Origin: Closterium sp. NIES-65
Lineage: Eukaryota > Streptophyta > Zygnematophyceae > Desmidiales > Closteriaceae
DNA length: 64,000 nucleotides
Assembly: GCA_948144175.1 (NCBI GenBank)
Contig: CANXME010002425.1
Coordinates: 124,001 to 188,000, forward strand
Direction: 5' to 3'
Position 1 is the first letter of the stretch. The number at the start of each line of letters is the position of its first letter. Shown here piece after piece: positions 1 to 13,300 of this stretch. The notes below the pieces were generated by a model. It saw nothing but the letters and a program-made list of their open reading frames with translations, was not told the origin of the DNA and made no database searches. The position numbers and the translations under genes are program-made.

Positions 1-1358
1 TGGTGGTAGGTTGGAGAGAGCAGGGCGAGCGAAGGGCGTCGCCACGAAACCGACGGCGACGAGGAGAAGAAACGCCACGACGAGTGGTAACCGTTTCGCG
101 CATGGCCGCCGCGAGCAGCGCCAGAAGCGCGCGCAGCGCGAGTAGAGCCAGCGGGGATGCATGATGGAGGGGAGAGCTGGTCGCAGCGTGAACGGCGACG
201 AGCATTGGACGCACGGCGAGTGGAAAAACGGACGACGAGAGCACGGCGACGGGCGCGGCGTCACAAGCATGCGCAAGAGCCGCAGGTGCAAGCAAGAGGT
301 GCAGGAGCAGCCGCAATCGCTGCATGCTACTCGATCCCTTGTGTATAGCGTCGCATTTTATTCATTGGCTTTCACTAATAGGGGTATATCCCCTGCTGTT
401 CCCAAATACCCGAAGCGCGGGAAGACAGACGCACCAAAAGGGAACAGCGCGATAGCGGAACGAGCGCCTATTTATAAAAGAGACGGAATGTACATGGTAC
501 GAAAAGAGTCATCGGGCTCGGCTGTGCCGCCGCGGTCGGCGAGAGAAGTAAAAATCACGCGGGAAGGACTTCTTTGGGACGGGTAGGTGCTTTCCTAATA
601 TCTTACGCTGATTTTGCAAGAAATGTTGCTATGGCGGATGGATGGATGGGCTTGAAAACAGGTCCCAGAGCGACGGCAGCTTAGAAATCGGGTTTTAGCT
701 TCCGCGAAAATCGCACAGATTTAGTTACCCGTTACAGGACAGCTTGCGAACGGAGTGGCTGTTTGCACAGGATTGAACTTCGGCCGCTCGAAACCGCAGC
801 GGGGACTCGAACTTCGCAGCCCGAGGAGCATTCCGATCGTCACACATTCCGCTGCCCCGAAGATCGCGAACGGTACGCTCACCACTTCGTGTCGCCACAC
901 CTTCGTCTGACACGAAACAGCGGACGCGGCCTCAATGGTGTCACCAATGCAACTCAATCTCGGCAACCAGATAAATGCCGTGCCGCTTTGAAACGCCGAT
1001 GATCTCACCCCACCGCACACTAATGAAGTTCATCAGGCAATGCTCATAATAACAACCGCTGACTGATCACCACATACTAAAATGCCGTCCAACAAACCAT
1101 GCCCCCAACCACTTAGTGATCACCACCATTCCCGCTTTCTACGCCGCCTTTTGCTCAAACCTCCCAGCTGCACCCTACATCAGGCAAACAGCCATGTAAG
1201 AAATCAATTAAACATGCCACCGAGTCAATCCGATGTTCTTTCTCTGAGAAACAAAATTCCCAGCAACGCAATATCCTCTGAAAATTCCGCTAGCTCCAGT
1301 CCACACCTTACAACTACTACTACTGACGTGCCAAAAAGGTCATCACCGCGTAGCAACC
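1..1358. other. 5' flank, no confident gene
   Basis: The first part is GC-rich and low in complexity. A TATA-like motif (TATTTATAAAAG) lies at about 469-480, but it is about 880 bases from the first start codon I trust, so I do not assign it to a gene. The short open frames on both strands here show no recognisable motif. The upstream control region of the hydrolase gene at 1359 probably lies in the last few hundred bases. Confidence 0.5.
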
Positions 1359-4300
1359 ATGCAACCTAGCGCGGCGCGGCAAGATTCCAAAATTCCCGGA
1401 ATGAGCGGATCGCTATCAGCGCCGGTGCTCGTTCTTGCGCTAATCGGCGCGCTTGCCGTGTTCACCGAGGTCGTGTCGCTCGTGCGCGTCGGCGTATCGC
1501 CGTCCTACGTGTCGTTCTCGTCCGCCGTGGCCGCCGTTCACGGACGCGATGCCGCGTGGACGGAGCGCAGTACGGCTCCGGGAGACGCGGAGAACGACCT
1601 GGAAGGAACGGCGTGGCCTGCGGGTGAGTCGGCTCGCATGTGGAAACGCGATGGACCAATCAATGGGGGCAGGTGAATGCGGTGGGATGTGATGAGAGTA
1701 GGTGGGTGTAGGTGAGATTATGTGGCAAGATGTTGAATTGGCTTTTATTGAGTCTGTTAAGTCTTTCCAGCATGGATAAAGTGAAACTTACTCCAGCCAG
1801 CCAATGAGGGCCAACTGACACGTCAGACTTCATCACTCCTGACCCATCCAACCCACCAGATGCTCCCAACACAGAAGCAGCAACCGAAGCAGCAACCGAA
1901 GAAGCAGAAGTAGCAGCAGGAGGAGGAGGGGAACCTGGAGGAGGGGAAGGGAGCTCGGGTGTTGACTCCCTTCCGCCGCTCTCTCTGCTGCCTCCAGAGT
2001 CACGAGCAGGACTAATGTTCGATGCTCTTCTGAGAGCGCAGTTCCGAGTGCAGCAGGTGCGTTGCGGTTCAGTGCGGTTGAGAGGTACAGTAATCGTTCG
2101 TAGGTGCCTTGTGTTGCTCTCTCTGTTGACCCCGGAGTCACGAGCACTGCTCATGTTCGATCCTCTTCTCAGGGTGCAGTTCCGAGTGCAGCAGGTGCGT
2201 TGCGGTTCAGTGCGGTTGAGAGGTACAGTAATGTAATCGTAGGTGCCTTGTGTTGCTCTCTCTGTTGACCCCGGAGCCACGAGCACTGCTCATGTTCGAT
2301 CCTCTTCTCAGGGCGCAGTTCCGAGTGCAGCAGGTGCGATGCGATGCGGTTCAGTGAACTGTAGTGCAGTGTGGTTGGGTGGTGTGCGGCAGCAGCTGTA
2401 GGTGGCTCGTGTCACTCTCTGCTGCCTCCAGAGTCACGAGCAGGGCTTCTGAGAGCTGTAGGTGTGTTGCGGTTCAGTGCGCTGTAGTGCGGTTGAAAGC
2501 TGCAGTAGTTGTTGCCTCCTTGTGCCACTCACTCTCTTATGCCCCTGGAGAGAATGAGTCACAAGCAGATGTTTGAAGCCTTCCAGGCGTGAGCAGCAGG
2601 CGAGCTACTGGGTGGGTCCCACAGTGCGATTGGTTTGCAAAGGCGTGGTGGAGTGGATAGCATGGCAGCACAGTAAATGAGTCGTTCCTATTCCCCCCTA
2701 CCGCAACCCCCTATAAAAAATGATTACACACACGCATGGACAGCAGGCGAGCTAATGGCTGGGTCCCACAGTGCAATCTCTCTGCAGGGGAGTGATTGAG
2801 AGTATGGCAGGGTAGCAGAGGCGCAGTGCTTGCCTGCTTTCCACTCTTCACTCTCCTTCCTTACCTTGATCGCTCACAGGTGTGGGCAGTGGGTGAACTT
2901 CTGGGCCCAACAGTGCGGTTATTTTGCAAGGGCGTGGTGGAGAGCATGGCAGCAGAGGCGCAGTGGGCTCCTGCCTGCTTTCCTTCCCAGTGATACTGCA
3001 CCAAGCCCTTCCCTTCTCATCCTCTCCCTCCCCCACTCCTTCCTCCTCTCCTCGGGACAGGCATGGCAAGCAGGCGAGCTTCTGGGTCCCACAGTGCGGT
3101 GGTTCCGCAAGGGCGTGGTGGAAAGCATGGCAGCAGAGGTGCTGTGCCTACCTGCCTACTCCTTGCTCTCTCATTCCCCTCCTTGCCTCCTTCACTGCTC
3201 ACAGGCGTGGGCAGCAGGCGAGCTACTTGGCCCAACAGTGCGGTGGTTCCGCAAGGGCGTGGTGGAAAGCATGGCAGCAGAGGCGCTGTGGCTGCCTGCT
3301 GACGTCATTGCTGCTGCTGCTGCTGACGCTGCTATTGGCGCTGCTGATCCCGATGCTGCTGCCAAGGCTGCTGAAGGTATACTTCTCACATTATTGACTT
3401 CTTATCTTAGAAAATATATTCATTTATTTATCAAGTCCAGCCGAAAGTCGTTCATTTAGGTGCTGGTTAGGGTGTTTTTTCTTTCAGCTTCTTCTCTAGC
3501 TTCACCTGAAGAAGGAAGCGGGAATTGGATACATTGAAGTGAGTGTTCTTGATCGGCTTTGGCTGGCTCTGACGGCGAAGTGGCAGGTGCGGGCCAACGA
3601 GTGGGCACTTCGTATTGTGTGTATTCATCTTCTCCTCTCCCCTCTTGCACCCCTGCCTCTTCTCCACTGAGGCAGCAGCGGCAGGGGCCAACCTGGGCGA
3701 CTCACATCCCCTAATTCTCTTGTTTTCCCTTTCCCCACTCCAGAGGCGGCAGCGAGGGAACGAGACAGAGGTTTGTATCCTTTGAAGCGATTGTGCCTGA
3801 GGCTGCTGGCAGCCTGGCACTGACAGCAGAGTGGCAGGAGCGGGCCAACCAGGACGACTCACATCCACCCCTACCCCTCTTCCCTTGCATTGCCCATTCC
3901 AGAGGCGGCGGCAGCAGCAGCGGCGGCGGCGAAAGAAACGAGGAGAGGGTTGGATCCTTTGAAACGGGTGTTCCTGAGACTGCTAGCTCTCACAACGGAG
4001 TGGCAGGTGCGGGCCAACCAGGGGCACGCGGAGACGGGGAAGCATGCCCCGTTTGGCCTCCATATAGTCACACTGGGGGGGTCAATAACGAGGGGATTCA
4101 GCAGCAGAAGCACGCAGTGAGTCAAGGCTTGTGCCTGACGGGGTTGGGTTGCTGCCCGCACCCAGGGGTGTGTGGAGAAGGAGAAGAAGGCTTCCTGTGG
4201 CCCGCATATAGTCACATTGAGTGTCACGTGTAGTAAGATGTCTTTTGAGGCGCCTCAAAAGGAAGGAAAAGGGAAGAAAGCGAAGAACGCTCCCCTTGGT

Positions 4301-7300
4301 CCGCATATCGTCATACTGGGGGTTCAGCAGCTGAAGCATGCATGCAGTGGGTGGCAGGCTTTAGTCATTGGGTTCTGTGGGTTGTGAGAGGGGTGGTTGA
4401 GGGGTGTGTATGGCTTGTGTGGCTGGATGTGTGGCTCATTGTACACCCACCTCATTTCGAGGCTGCTCAAAATAATTGACCACATCTCCTCTTACCCTTG
4501 GCTGTTTGTGCCTCCCCTCCCATCCATCTCCCTGCTTTTTTTTTTTGTTTTTTTTTTTGTCTCTTTCCTCTCCTGCCTCTCTTTCCTCTCCTGCCTCTCT
4601 TTCCTCTCCTGCCTCTCTTTCCTCTCCTGCCTCTCTTTCCTTTCCTGCCTCTCTTTCCTCTCCTGCCTCTCTTTCCTCTCCTGCCTCTCTTTCCTCTCCT
4701 GCCTCTCTCACCTCTCCTCCCCCGGCCGCCTCCCAGAGTGCGCTACCCCTGGCCGGACCTCCTCCTGCCCTTCTCAGTGACAGCCTTACACTTGACCCCT
4801 CTCTCACCATCCTGCATATGTTCCTCCTATCTCCTCTTTCCCGCCATTCCCCCAGAGTGCGCCACCCCTGGCCGGATCTCCTCCTGCCCTTCTCGGTCAC
4901 GGCCTTCCCTCACCTCCGCAACTTCGTCACCAACTCCGCTGTGCGTGCCTGCGGGGCCATCTGCCCCGCCCTCAGCCTCCCATCCTTCCTGGGAGATTCC
5001 CCAGGTGAGCCTTTCTGCTGTTACCACCCTCCTCAACCTCAACCTCTTCGGCTGTCCCTCCACCTCCCACCACAGTGGCCCTGCCAGAGGCTCATGTGAC
5101 CCCTCTCTTTTACAAGAAATTCCGATTCGTGTGCTCCTTCCTGATGGAAAACGTGCGAATCTAGAGAGTGTAGTAAGAGATTAAGTTCGTCGACTTCGAC
5201 GGAACATTGCGTGCAGCTCAGGTAATCTTATAATATGAGCATCTACGCGTTGGAAATGTCTTCATCTCCACTCTTCATAATGATAAAGCGCACTTTCAAC
5301 CAAGATCTAGGCTGATGCAATCGCGATTTGAATGCGATATCATGACAGAATTACTACGAAGCCATGAATTAGATATAAGAATAGCTTTTGCAAGAGTTCA
5401 AATCTAAAAAGTGACGATTTTGACAACAATGAAACATCGACTCAAAGTGCCAAACTAACAACACCAAAGGTGTTTTAGCGAATAGCGAAGGTTTGGTGGT
5501 GGTTGGTGTGTGCGAGTTCAGTTTCAACCCGCAACAAATCTAACAAGCACATTTTGCCCATACTCTTAGCCCACAACCAAGTAAAGCAAAATACCACAAC
5601 CACCTACACAATCATCACTTCCATCTCTCATTTTCCACTCGTATCCCACCCCTAGCCCCCACCACCCCTTCCCTAGATATAGTGATCACAGACTTCAACA
5701 TCAACGTGGGAGAGGCCTAGGACTCCTCTCTGTTGCTACCCCCAATGCTCTCCCCTCTCCCCACACCCATCCCTCTCCTTCCCAATCCTCTCCCTTCCAA
5801 CACCAGGCATAGTAATAACCGAGTTCAATATAAACGTTGGTGAGGCCTGGGACTCCACGCTCCTGCTGCGCCAGCTGGCCTTGTGGCCCTCCCACCCTGC
5901 TCTCCTCAACCTCAACCTCTTCGGCTGCGCCTCCACCTTCTCCCACCACAGCGGCCCTGCCAGAGGCTCTGCCTCCTGCGACCCCATCCCCACGCCCTCC
6001 TCCTCTGACTTTGCTGCTGCAGCTGCTGCTGCTGCTGGCGTGCCCACGATCAGTATGGCCCGTGCGCTCACTCCGTTCTGGCGCCCTGCGTCCGTTCCCC
6101 GGTGTGGGAATATCGACGGGAGCTTTGGGAATGGTTCTGCTGGTGCTGGTGCTGGTGCTGCGGGTGGTGGTGTGGGGAGTGGGATAAGAGATGGAGTGCG
6201 GTCGGCTTGGGTGCGGCTGGTTGCAGGGGCGTGTGAGAGGGAGTGCACGCTTCCCAAGGACAGGTGCCCCCCGTCAGGAGACAAGCCATTCTCCCTTCCG
6301 TGCACTGCCTGTGTGCACGCGTGCTACGCCCGGGAGGGGTGGGGGGTGGTGGGATTCGGCGGGGATGGAGGAGAGGCGGTAGGAGGAGGGGAAGGAGTGG
6401 TGGAAGAACAGCTGGCGAGTCTGGGTGTGAACCGGCTGATAGGATGCTCAGGTCATGAGCTAGGCTCTCTCTACCCACCTGGCCAAACACCTGCCGCCGT
6501 CGCCGATGCTGCTGCTGCCGCTGCCGCCGCTGCCGCCGCCGCCGCTGCCGCCGCTGCTAGTAACTCTGACGTGGGAGACTCAGAGGTGGTCGGGCGGCCG
6601 CTTTTGGAAGTATCTGCGGAGACGGTGCTGGGTGCCGACCGGGTGCACATGGTAGAGTTTGGGCACGAGCTGGCAGCGGCAGTGGTGGTACGGCATCTGA
6701 TGTCCTCTCTGCTGGCACTCACCCCTCAAGACATCCAGCAGTTCCTAGAAGAGGAGCAGCAAAGAGAGCAGGGGCAGCCTGCTCAACAACAGCCGGAGCA
6801 GGCGTGGACACACATGAAGCCGGAGCAAGGGCAGTGCTTCACCACCAATTGGGGGGACTACCGACAGAGGCACCGCTGCCCCAAGCTCAAAGCTATCAGC
6901 GGGCAGGTCTCCTTGAAATCTCGCCAGCCTGGGTGGGTGCTGTACCCGCTCTCGCGCGACAAAGAAGCGTTTATGTCGCACGTCCCCAATGCTACTGTAA
7001 CTTTTGCGATAAATGTAAATTTACGAGCTGGAGGGAGGCTGGCGTTTCTGTTCCTGAAGGCTCAGGACCTCGGGCCTGGGCTCGTGCGTGTAGCGTGGGG
7101 GGGCGGGGGTGGAAAAGGTGGGGAAGGAGGTGGGGAGGGTGGAGAAATTGGGCCAATATTGTTGAATGCAGAGGCGTGGAGGTCACCTACAAGGGTTGTG
7201 GGCGGGCAGGTGCTGCCGGGGATAGTGCCGAGAGGGAGGGTGGAGATTTCAGTGACAGTGGTTCCCGGTGGTGGGAATGGAGCTCCCGAGGGGTTCGGCG

Positions 7301-7353
7301 TAATTGGTGTGTTTGTGTTGTCTGGACTGCTTCCAGATTCCATGTTTTCATAA
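1359..7353 (+). CDS. SGNH/GDSL-like hydrolase with N-terminal membrane anchor (6 exons)
   Basis: Exons I infer: 1359-1623, 1998-2056, 3205-3376, 3903-4116, 4856-5004, 5807-7353. They total 2406 nt (801 aa) and all phases agree across GT-AG introns. Residues about 15-45 form a hydrophobic signal anchor after a short basic lead. SGNH blocks seen: block I LGGSITRG with Ser about 226; a PWPDLLLP segment just after; block III-like GIVITEFNIN at 287-296, with Asn in the usual place; block V DRVH (Asp564, His567) followed by a GHELAA helix. A C-terminal half with a Cys pair and beta-rich segments follows, as in plant and algal SGNH hydrolase-type proteins. Substrate unknown; esterase or polysaccharide O-acyl work in the secretory path is an inference. 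Length is inflated by Ala and Gly runs, such as poly-Ala coded near 6500-6560. A start at Met 15 (1401) is also possible. Introns are full of partial exon copies. Confidence 0.7.
2130..2480 (+). repeat. Donor-side echoes of SGNH exon 2
   Basis: Exon 2 (1998-2056) is copied two to three more times downstream, starting near 2137, 2278 and 2430. The first two keep the coding stretch ending FRVQQ and its GTGCG donor, plus about 80 bases of intron, giving a period near 135-140. The upstream acceptor tract is worn or missing in them. The first copy is the one that fits the reading phase. Confidence 0.75.
2583..3150 (+). repeat. Acceptor-side echoes of SGNH exon 3 (4 copies)
   Basis: Four decayed copies of the first two thirds of exon 3 (the GELLGPTVRWFRKGVVES region) begin near 2590, 2737, 2879 and 3060. 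The intact exon follows at 3205. Later copies are closer to the real exon in sequence and carry pyrimidine tract plus CAG before the coding start. None carries the exon's Ala-rich 3' end or its donor. Confidence 0.85.
3495..3860 (+). repeat. Acceptor-side echoes of SGNH exon 4 (2 copies)
   Basis: Two partial copies of the 5' half of exon 4 lie at about 3500-3605 and 3740-3860. They match the stretch coding for an acidic/Ala-rich lead, a basic turn, LRLLA and TEWQVRANQ. The intact exon follows at 3903. They are out of frame or internally altered, and stop short of the block I part. Confidence 0.75.
4125..4350 (+). repeat. Donor-side echoes of SGNH exon 4 (2 copies)
   Basis: Two copies of the block I end of exon 4 (GPHIVTLGG-like) lie downstream of the exon, near 4165-4235 and 4265-4340. 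Between them sits one copy of the 20-bp palindrome CTTTTGAGGCGCCTCAAAAG, near 4240-4260. Confidence 0.7.
4553..4712. repeat. 18-bp pyrimidine minisatellite
   Basis: About nine tandem copies of an 18-bp C/T-rich unit (CTCTCTTTCCTCTCCTGC) follow two short poly-T runs. They lie in intron 4 of the SGNH gene, just upstream of an exon 5 echo. The tract could act as a long polypyrimidine run near splice acceptors. Confidence 0.85.
4730..5750 (+). repeat. Echoes of SGNH exons 5 and 6
   Basis: Near 4733-4785 there is an acceptor-side copy of exon 5 (coding RVRYPWPDLLLPFS). Exon 5 itself is 4856-5004. An internal copy of exon 6 (coding LLNLNLFGC and HHSGPARG) lies near 5020-5098. An acceptor-side copy of exon 6 (coding IVITDFNINVGEA) lies near 5675-5735. 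The true exon 6 starts at 5807. The stretch 5110-5640 holds no gene I can see; it is more AT-rich than its surroundings and may be an old insertion. Confidence 0.7.
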
Positions 7354-8089
7354 GTTTTTATGCTTTGTTTTGTTGCTGATGTATCATGTACAGACTCTTG
7401 TACCATAGCATGAGCAACATCAGTAGTACACACTTCAGCAGCAAGTTTATACACTGCATGGGCCCTTTATTATTGGGAAAATATGCCATTCGTAACTATC
7501 ATGCGACTCGAAAACACATTTGGTAAAAAAATAAAGGGTACGGTCACTGGAAAGGGTGTTTTCACGCGACTGATAAAGCGTTTCACGGAATCGGTCACAA
7601 TCAACTGGTACAAAAAACGCGAATGGTCACAGATGAAACTGTTGGGCTGAAAAAGCCCTTAGGATCTTTGCAGGTGCGAATTCTGGGTAGGACTGATGTA
7701 ATAGTGGAAGCGTTTAATGAAGTACTGTGAACCACCTTGCGCTAGTATGTGAGGGCAAAGTAGATTGATTAAAGCAAGGAGATACAAGATTATATAAGAG
7801 TACAAGGAATACGAAGAGATGCAGTTATAACTACTTTAATATTGCAGTTGCGGTTCGATACAGTGACGACTCGGGCAACTGCTTCTTGTAGCGAGTCAGT
7901 TGTGGGTCCTTGCTGTCGCGCTGTACTTGTCAAGTCAAAGGTCGCTGACCTTTGACTTTCGCGTAACCTCCAACAGTTACTTTCAACCTCTGAGGGTTGA
8001 CTCGCCGGTGCTTCGATATGCTTCGCTTCGTTCATGCCTTGGTGCTTCGACACGACAGAGGCGCTTAAGATCGATTATTTCCAACACTC

Positions 8090-9728
8090 CCATTCGCTTC
8101 TGGAGTGTCACTGCTGGTGACGTGGCTCTGTCCAGTCAGCAGCATGCAGTATTCGAACTTCTGCTTTCCGAGCTTCTTGGTCAGGTAGTCAGCTGCCATC
8201 TCGGACTTGGGGCAGTATGACAGCTCGAGCCTCCCTTTTTCGATCTCGTCCTTTACTAAGAGATATCGCAGGGCGATGTATTTCGTCTTGTTCGCGAAAC
8301 CGTTCTTGATGCGAATTGCCGACTGGTTGTCGCAGAACAGAGTGAAGCTGGGTAACTGAGCCAGTTTTGTTTCTTCCAGTAGTTCGCTAAGGTAAAGTCC
8401 TTCCTTAGTGGCTGAGCAGAGTGCAATATATTATGCTTCAGCTGACGAGAGGGCGATTAATTCATGCTTGCTCGATTGCCAAGAGATAGGTCCGATAGGT
8501 TCGAGGCGGTAGATGTAGCCGGTGCGAGAACGCCTATTGTCGGAGTCGCCAGCGTGATCGGCGTCGACGTAGCCGATTAACTTAGGCAGTGTGGTTGCGT
8601 TCTTGTAGTAAGTTAGACCGATCGTCGGGGTGCTGACTAGGTAGTGAAGAGCGCGGTCGAGCTCAGCTAGATGTTCTGCTTCAGGCTTCTTGAGGTAGGT
8701 GGCGAGCTGGCTTGCAGAGTACGATAGGTCCGGGCGACAGGTGACGGCTGCGAAAAGGAGGCATCCAAGTTTCCTCTGGTAGTCGCGTATGCCGGCAGGC
8801 TTAAGTAGAGCGGAGCTTCCCTTGCTGCTTCCTGTCGTGTAGTGGTACGGTGTGGAGATGGCGGCCGGTGTGAGTGCGAAGCGCTTGGCGATGGTGTCGG
8901 TGTATTTCGCTGCATTGAGGTAGATCGCATCTTCCTCTTCTCGGATGTTGAGACCGAGGTACTGTGTGATGGTAGATGAGACCGTGAGTGTGAGGTCCTT
9001 CTGCAGCTCCCCTTCGAACCAGGTTGTGATGCCGTCGGTCGAGCCGATGTAGAGTAGATTGTCTACATGGACGATTAACAGGATGTAGTCGGTGTTCTTC
9101 GTGAGCCGGTACATGCCTTGATCATGCGGTAGTTGTTTAAAGCCGATGCGAATGAGGCGAGCGTGCAGGTATTGTTCCCATAGCCGCGGAGCTTGCTTGA
9201 TGCCGTAGAGCGACTTCAGCAGCTGTCAGACTTGATTGGGCTCTCCTTTGGAGCCGTGCGGTAACTCGACGAAGATTTCTACGTCGACAGGTGCGTAGAG
9301 AAATGCGTTCGCAACGTCGATTTGTCGCAACTTCTTCTTCTTCATGGCGGCGATCGCGAGGAGGATTCGTAGTGAGGTATGTCGGCTGACCGGAGCGAAT
9401 GTCTCGGTGAAGTCACGTCCATGTTCTTGGTCGAAGCCACGTACGACCCAGCGTGCTTTGAATTTGTCTATGGTGCCGGTTGCTTTTGTTTTCACTCGGA
9501 AAACCCACTTTACGGTGAGAATCGTTTTGTTCCGCGCCACACTAATGGGAACGACTTTCCAAGTGTTGCGCTCCTCTAGTGCCTTTAATTCCCTATCCAT
9601 GGCTTCGCGCCGTTTTTCCTTATGCTCCCCCCCCCAGAGCCTGCTGAACCGTGGTAGGCTCCTTAGGAATGGTCGTGCCGTGGACTGCGGTGACGAGCCC
9701 GAGTATCTGGAGTCCACTCTGTGTGAAG
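8090..9728 (-). pseudogene. Copia A: reverse transcriptase and RNase H part
   Basis: Fossil Copia pol. Recognisable RT motifs include ATF-like AFLYAPVDVEIFVELP and the VDNLLYIG region. The RNase H part shows YVDADHAGDSDNRRSRTGY. The next section of the same polyprotein lies beyond the Gypsy insertion. It is broken in more than one place. Confidence 0.85.
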
Positions 9729-10321
9729 CGGGGGTGTGAGGATCTAGGATCGAGCTCAGAAAAGAGAATGAGAATTGAGTCGAATTGAATCATCACCTGG
9801 GTACAACACAAGGCTATATATAGGCTCGACACAAGGCCCCGTAATCAGGTGTTACGCGAAGGTTCCGCAGGGCGCGTAGCGTCCCGAACAGATCCTTACC
9901 GAATTCGGTAGAAGGCAATTCGGTGGCAACCGAAAAGCCCAGAATTCGGTGCACGCAACCTAGCTCGGTGCTATAACTATAATAAAATATAGGAAAGCAC
10001 CTAGCCTAGGAAATCAAGCAATTCATGCATGCATATGATTATCCTATGCTAGAAATAGCATGATAAAGTAAAGGCAAGCAAGCTTAGCTGGCATAAGCCG
10101 TCGTACTCTCACACGTCCCCCCCTCAAAGCTGGGTGGCGTGAGATACACCCTGCTTGACAAGATAGTCCTTGAGAGCACGGCGTGCATTGCCCATATCAG
10201 CTTCTGCAACCCAGCTGTCCTCAGTGGGGTCGTATCCCTTCCAGCGTATCGGGAACTCGAGGGTCTTGCCGCCGCGGCGCCGGTGAGTGAGAATGCGCTC
10301 CACTTCATACTCGGGTTCATC

Positions 10322-13300
10322 CTATATGAGAACAGGTGGTGGTGGCGGTAGCTGCCGTCCCTGGAACTGTTGGTTGGCGTCCTTGTAGGGCTTCAGTAGC
10401 TGGACATGGAAAGCGTTGTGAAGCTTCCATGTATCTGGTAAGCGCAAGCGGAATGTAACTGGAGTCACCTGTGCCTCAACGACAAAAGGACCACAGAAGC
10501 GAGGCCGGAGTTTGGCTGGGAGGTGAGACAGGTTCAAGTTGCGCGTGTCAAGAAGCACCTGATCTCCGACTGCTACTGAGTGATCTCGTCGCTGACGATC
10601 GGCATACTGCTTCTGGGAGGTCTGCATCGTGGTGAGTCGTCGCTGAGTCTTCTCCCATAGCTGCTGCATGGTGGTGACGAAGTCATGTGCGGCTTGGACG
10701 TGTGCGGGTGTAGTTGGCTGCTGTGGTGTGAGTGGTTCCCGTCCGTAACACATGAAGAAAGGAGTTTTCCCTGTGGCCGCATGTGATGCGTTGTTGTAAG
10801 TGATCTCTAGGGTCGGTAACTGTGTGTCCCAGTGGCTGACGTCGTCCTTGCAAGCTGTGCGCAGTAACTGTTCAACCACTTGATTGAGTCGCTCTGTCTG
10901 TCCGTCAGTCTGGGGGTGGTATGCTGAAGACATTGCAAGCTTTGTCCCCAAAAGTCCCATGAGCTCCTTCCAGAACTTACTCGTGAATTTTGGGTCTCTG
11001 TCTGAGATGAGTGTAGCGGGGATGCCGTGGATGGTGATGATGCGGTCAAAGAAGAGGCGAGCAGTTGCTTCAGCTGTAGCTGTGGCGTTGGTCGGTATGA
11101 AGTGGCCCATTTTGGAGAACTTATCGATCATCACGAGGATGGAATCATGTCCCCGTGAGGTCGAAGGAAGTCCTGTGATGAAGTCGAGGCTAACGACCTG
11201 CCATGGCTGCTCCGGTACGGGTAGATGCTGAAGTAACCCTGCTTTTTTCTGCTTGCTACTCTTCATCCGCTGGCACGTGTCGCAAGAGGTGACGAACTGC
11301 TGCACGTCTGCTGCCATCCCGGGCCAGTAGTAATACTTCGCTATCCCTGCTAACGTCTTGTTGCTCCCGAAATGTCCCGCGTAAGGTACGTCGTGAAACT
11401 CCTCCAAAAGGATCCGCCGTAGCTGGGCGTAATTCGGTACCCAAATCTTTCCTGAACCTTTCCTTACAGCTAAGTCTTTCTCCCACTGTAACAGCTTCTT
11501 GGTCTGTGCTGTAGCAATCTCAGCGTCCACGGAGTACCCATGTTGGAATAGACCCTTGAGCAGAGGGTTCATCCCGTCGAGCTGGATGCCTGCTACATGT
11601 CCGGGGCGGCTCAACACGTCTGCCTTGTTGTGTAGCCCGGGCTTGTAGACGATGTCGTAGTGGAAGTGAGTTTCCAGGAAGTCCACCCACCGCACCTGTC
11701 GTCGTGAGAGCGTTGGCTGCGACTTCAGGTATTTGAGATTGCAGTGGTCAATATAGACTATAGTCTTGGCTCCCTCTAGGTAACACCTCCACGCCTTGAA
11801 GGCTATGACTATCGCTAAGGCTTCCTTGTCATGGATGGGGTAGTTCAGTTCTGCTCCTTGTAGCTTCTTACTGAAGTAGGCGATGGGCTGCAAACCGCGT
11901 CCGTGATCCTGCATCAGTATCGCTCCGACTGCTTGGTCATTAGCGTTTGCTTCCAACACGTAGTCCTTGTCTGGATCCGGCAAGATGAGTACTGGCGCTG
12001 TAGTCAGTGCTGTCTGTAGCTGCTCCATGGCTTGCTGATGAGGTGTATCCCATTTGTAGGGCGTATCCTTTTTCAGTAGGTCGGTTAGTGGCGCTGCTAT
12101 CTTAGCGTACTGCGGCACGAACCTGTTGTAGTAGTTGGCGAAGCCTAGGAACTGTTGCAACTCCTTCACGTTCTCCGGTACTTTCCACTTCTTGACGGCT
12201 TCGATCTCCCGCGGGTCCACGTGTACGCCCTCGGCACTCACCATGTGCCCAAGAAACTGCACCTTCTTCAGGGCGAAGTCGCTCTTCAACAGCTTCACGT
12301 AGAACTTGTTTTTCCGCAGGATCTCGAACACCTTGCGCAGATGCTCCACGTGCTCCTTCATGTTCTTGGAGTAGATAAGAATGTCGTCCAGGTACACCAT
12401 TACGCACTCGTCCAGTAGGGGTCGTAAGATGTGATTCATCTCCGCCTGAAACGTTGCTGGTGCGTTGTAGAGTCCGAACGGAATCACCAAGTATTCGTAG
12501 GAGCCGTACCTGGTACGGAACGCCGTCTTGTGGACCGAGTTGTCTGCCATCTTGATCTGCCAGTAACCCGATCGTAGGTCCAGCTTCGAAAAGACTGTTG
12601 CACCACGCAGTTGGTCGAGTAGGTCCTCTATGCGCGGTATGGGGTATTTGTTTTTAACTGTCTGTTTGTTCAGTGCACGGTAGTCGATGCACATCCGTGG
12701 ACTGCCGTCTGGTTTTGGAGTGAAGAGGACTGGTGCACCGTAGGGAGAGGTGGATGGGCGGATCAGTTGTCGGTCCAGTAGATATTCTATCTGTTTCTTC
12801 ATGTCTGTCAGCTCGGTCAGACTTAGTCGGTATGGTGCACGTGAGACGGGTTTCGCACCTAGTTCCTCCACGATCTCGTGCTCGTGGGTGCGTGCTGGAA
12901 GTACTCCTGCGGGTAGGTCGTCGGGCATTATATCTTTGTACTGCTCCAAGACCTCCTTCACTGCTGCAGGTAGCTCTGAACTCGGCTTCTCCTTCTCTGC
13001 TGCTGCCATAACCAGTGCTAAGTAACCCGTGTTACTCTCGTTCACCGTCCGTTCGAACCGTGCCAGTGTCGTTTCAGGAATGTTCCCTGTATCCGTCCAG
13101 CTTCGCAGCTCCACTCGTTTCCCGTTGTTGTAGATGCACGCCTTCCTGTTGACCCACTTGATCTCAAGAAATAACCGCTTCAAGAAATTTTGCTCGAAGA
13201 TGAAATCTAAACCCTTGATATTCGTGATCGGCAACGTCGGCTTCCACCTCAGCGCCCCTATGTGCAGCTGCAGTGATGCTTCGCCGTGGATGGGAAGTTT

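Noticed and set aside
469-480. TATA box for the hydrolase gene
   Set aside because: The motif is good, but it lies about 880 bases before the first trusted start codon, and the flank looks like possible old repeat DNA. Noted only in the flank entry.
2271-2340. Third copy of SGNH exon 2 as the true exon
   Set aside because: Only the first copy (1998-2056) has a proper CCTCCAG acceptor and gives the 59-nt length that keeps the reading phase.
4397-5184. Ser/Leu/Pro-rich frames
   Set aside because: They come from the 18-bp pyrimidine satellite and intron DNA; only 4856-5004 is an exon.
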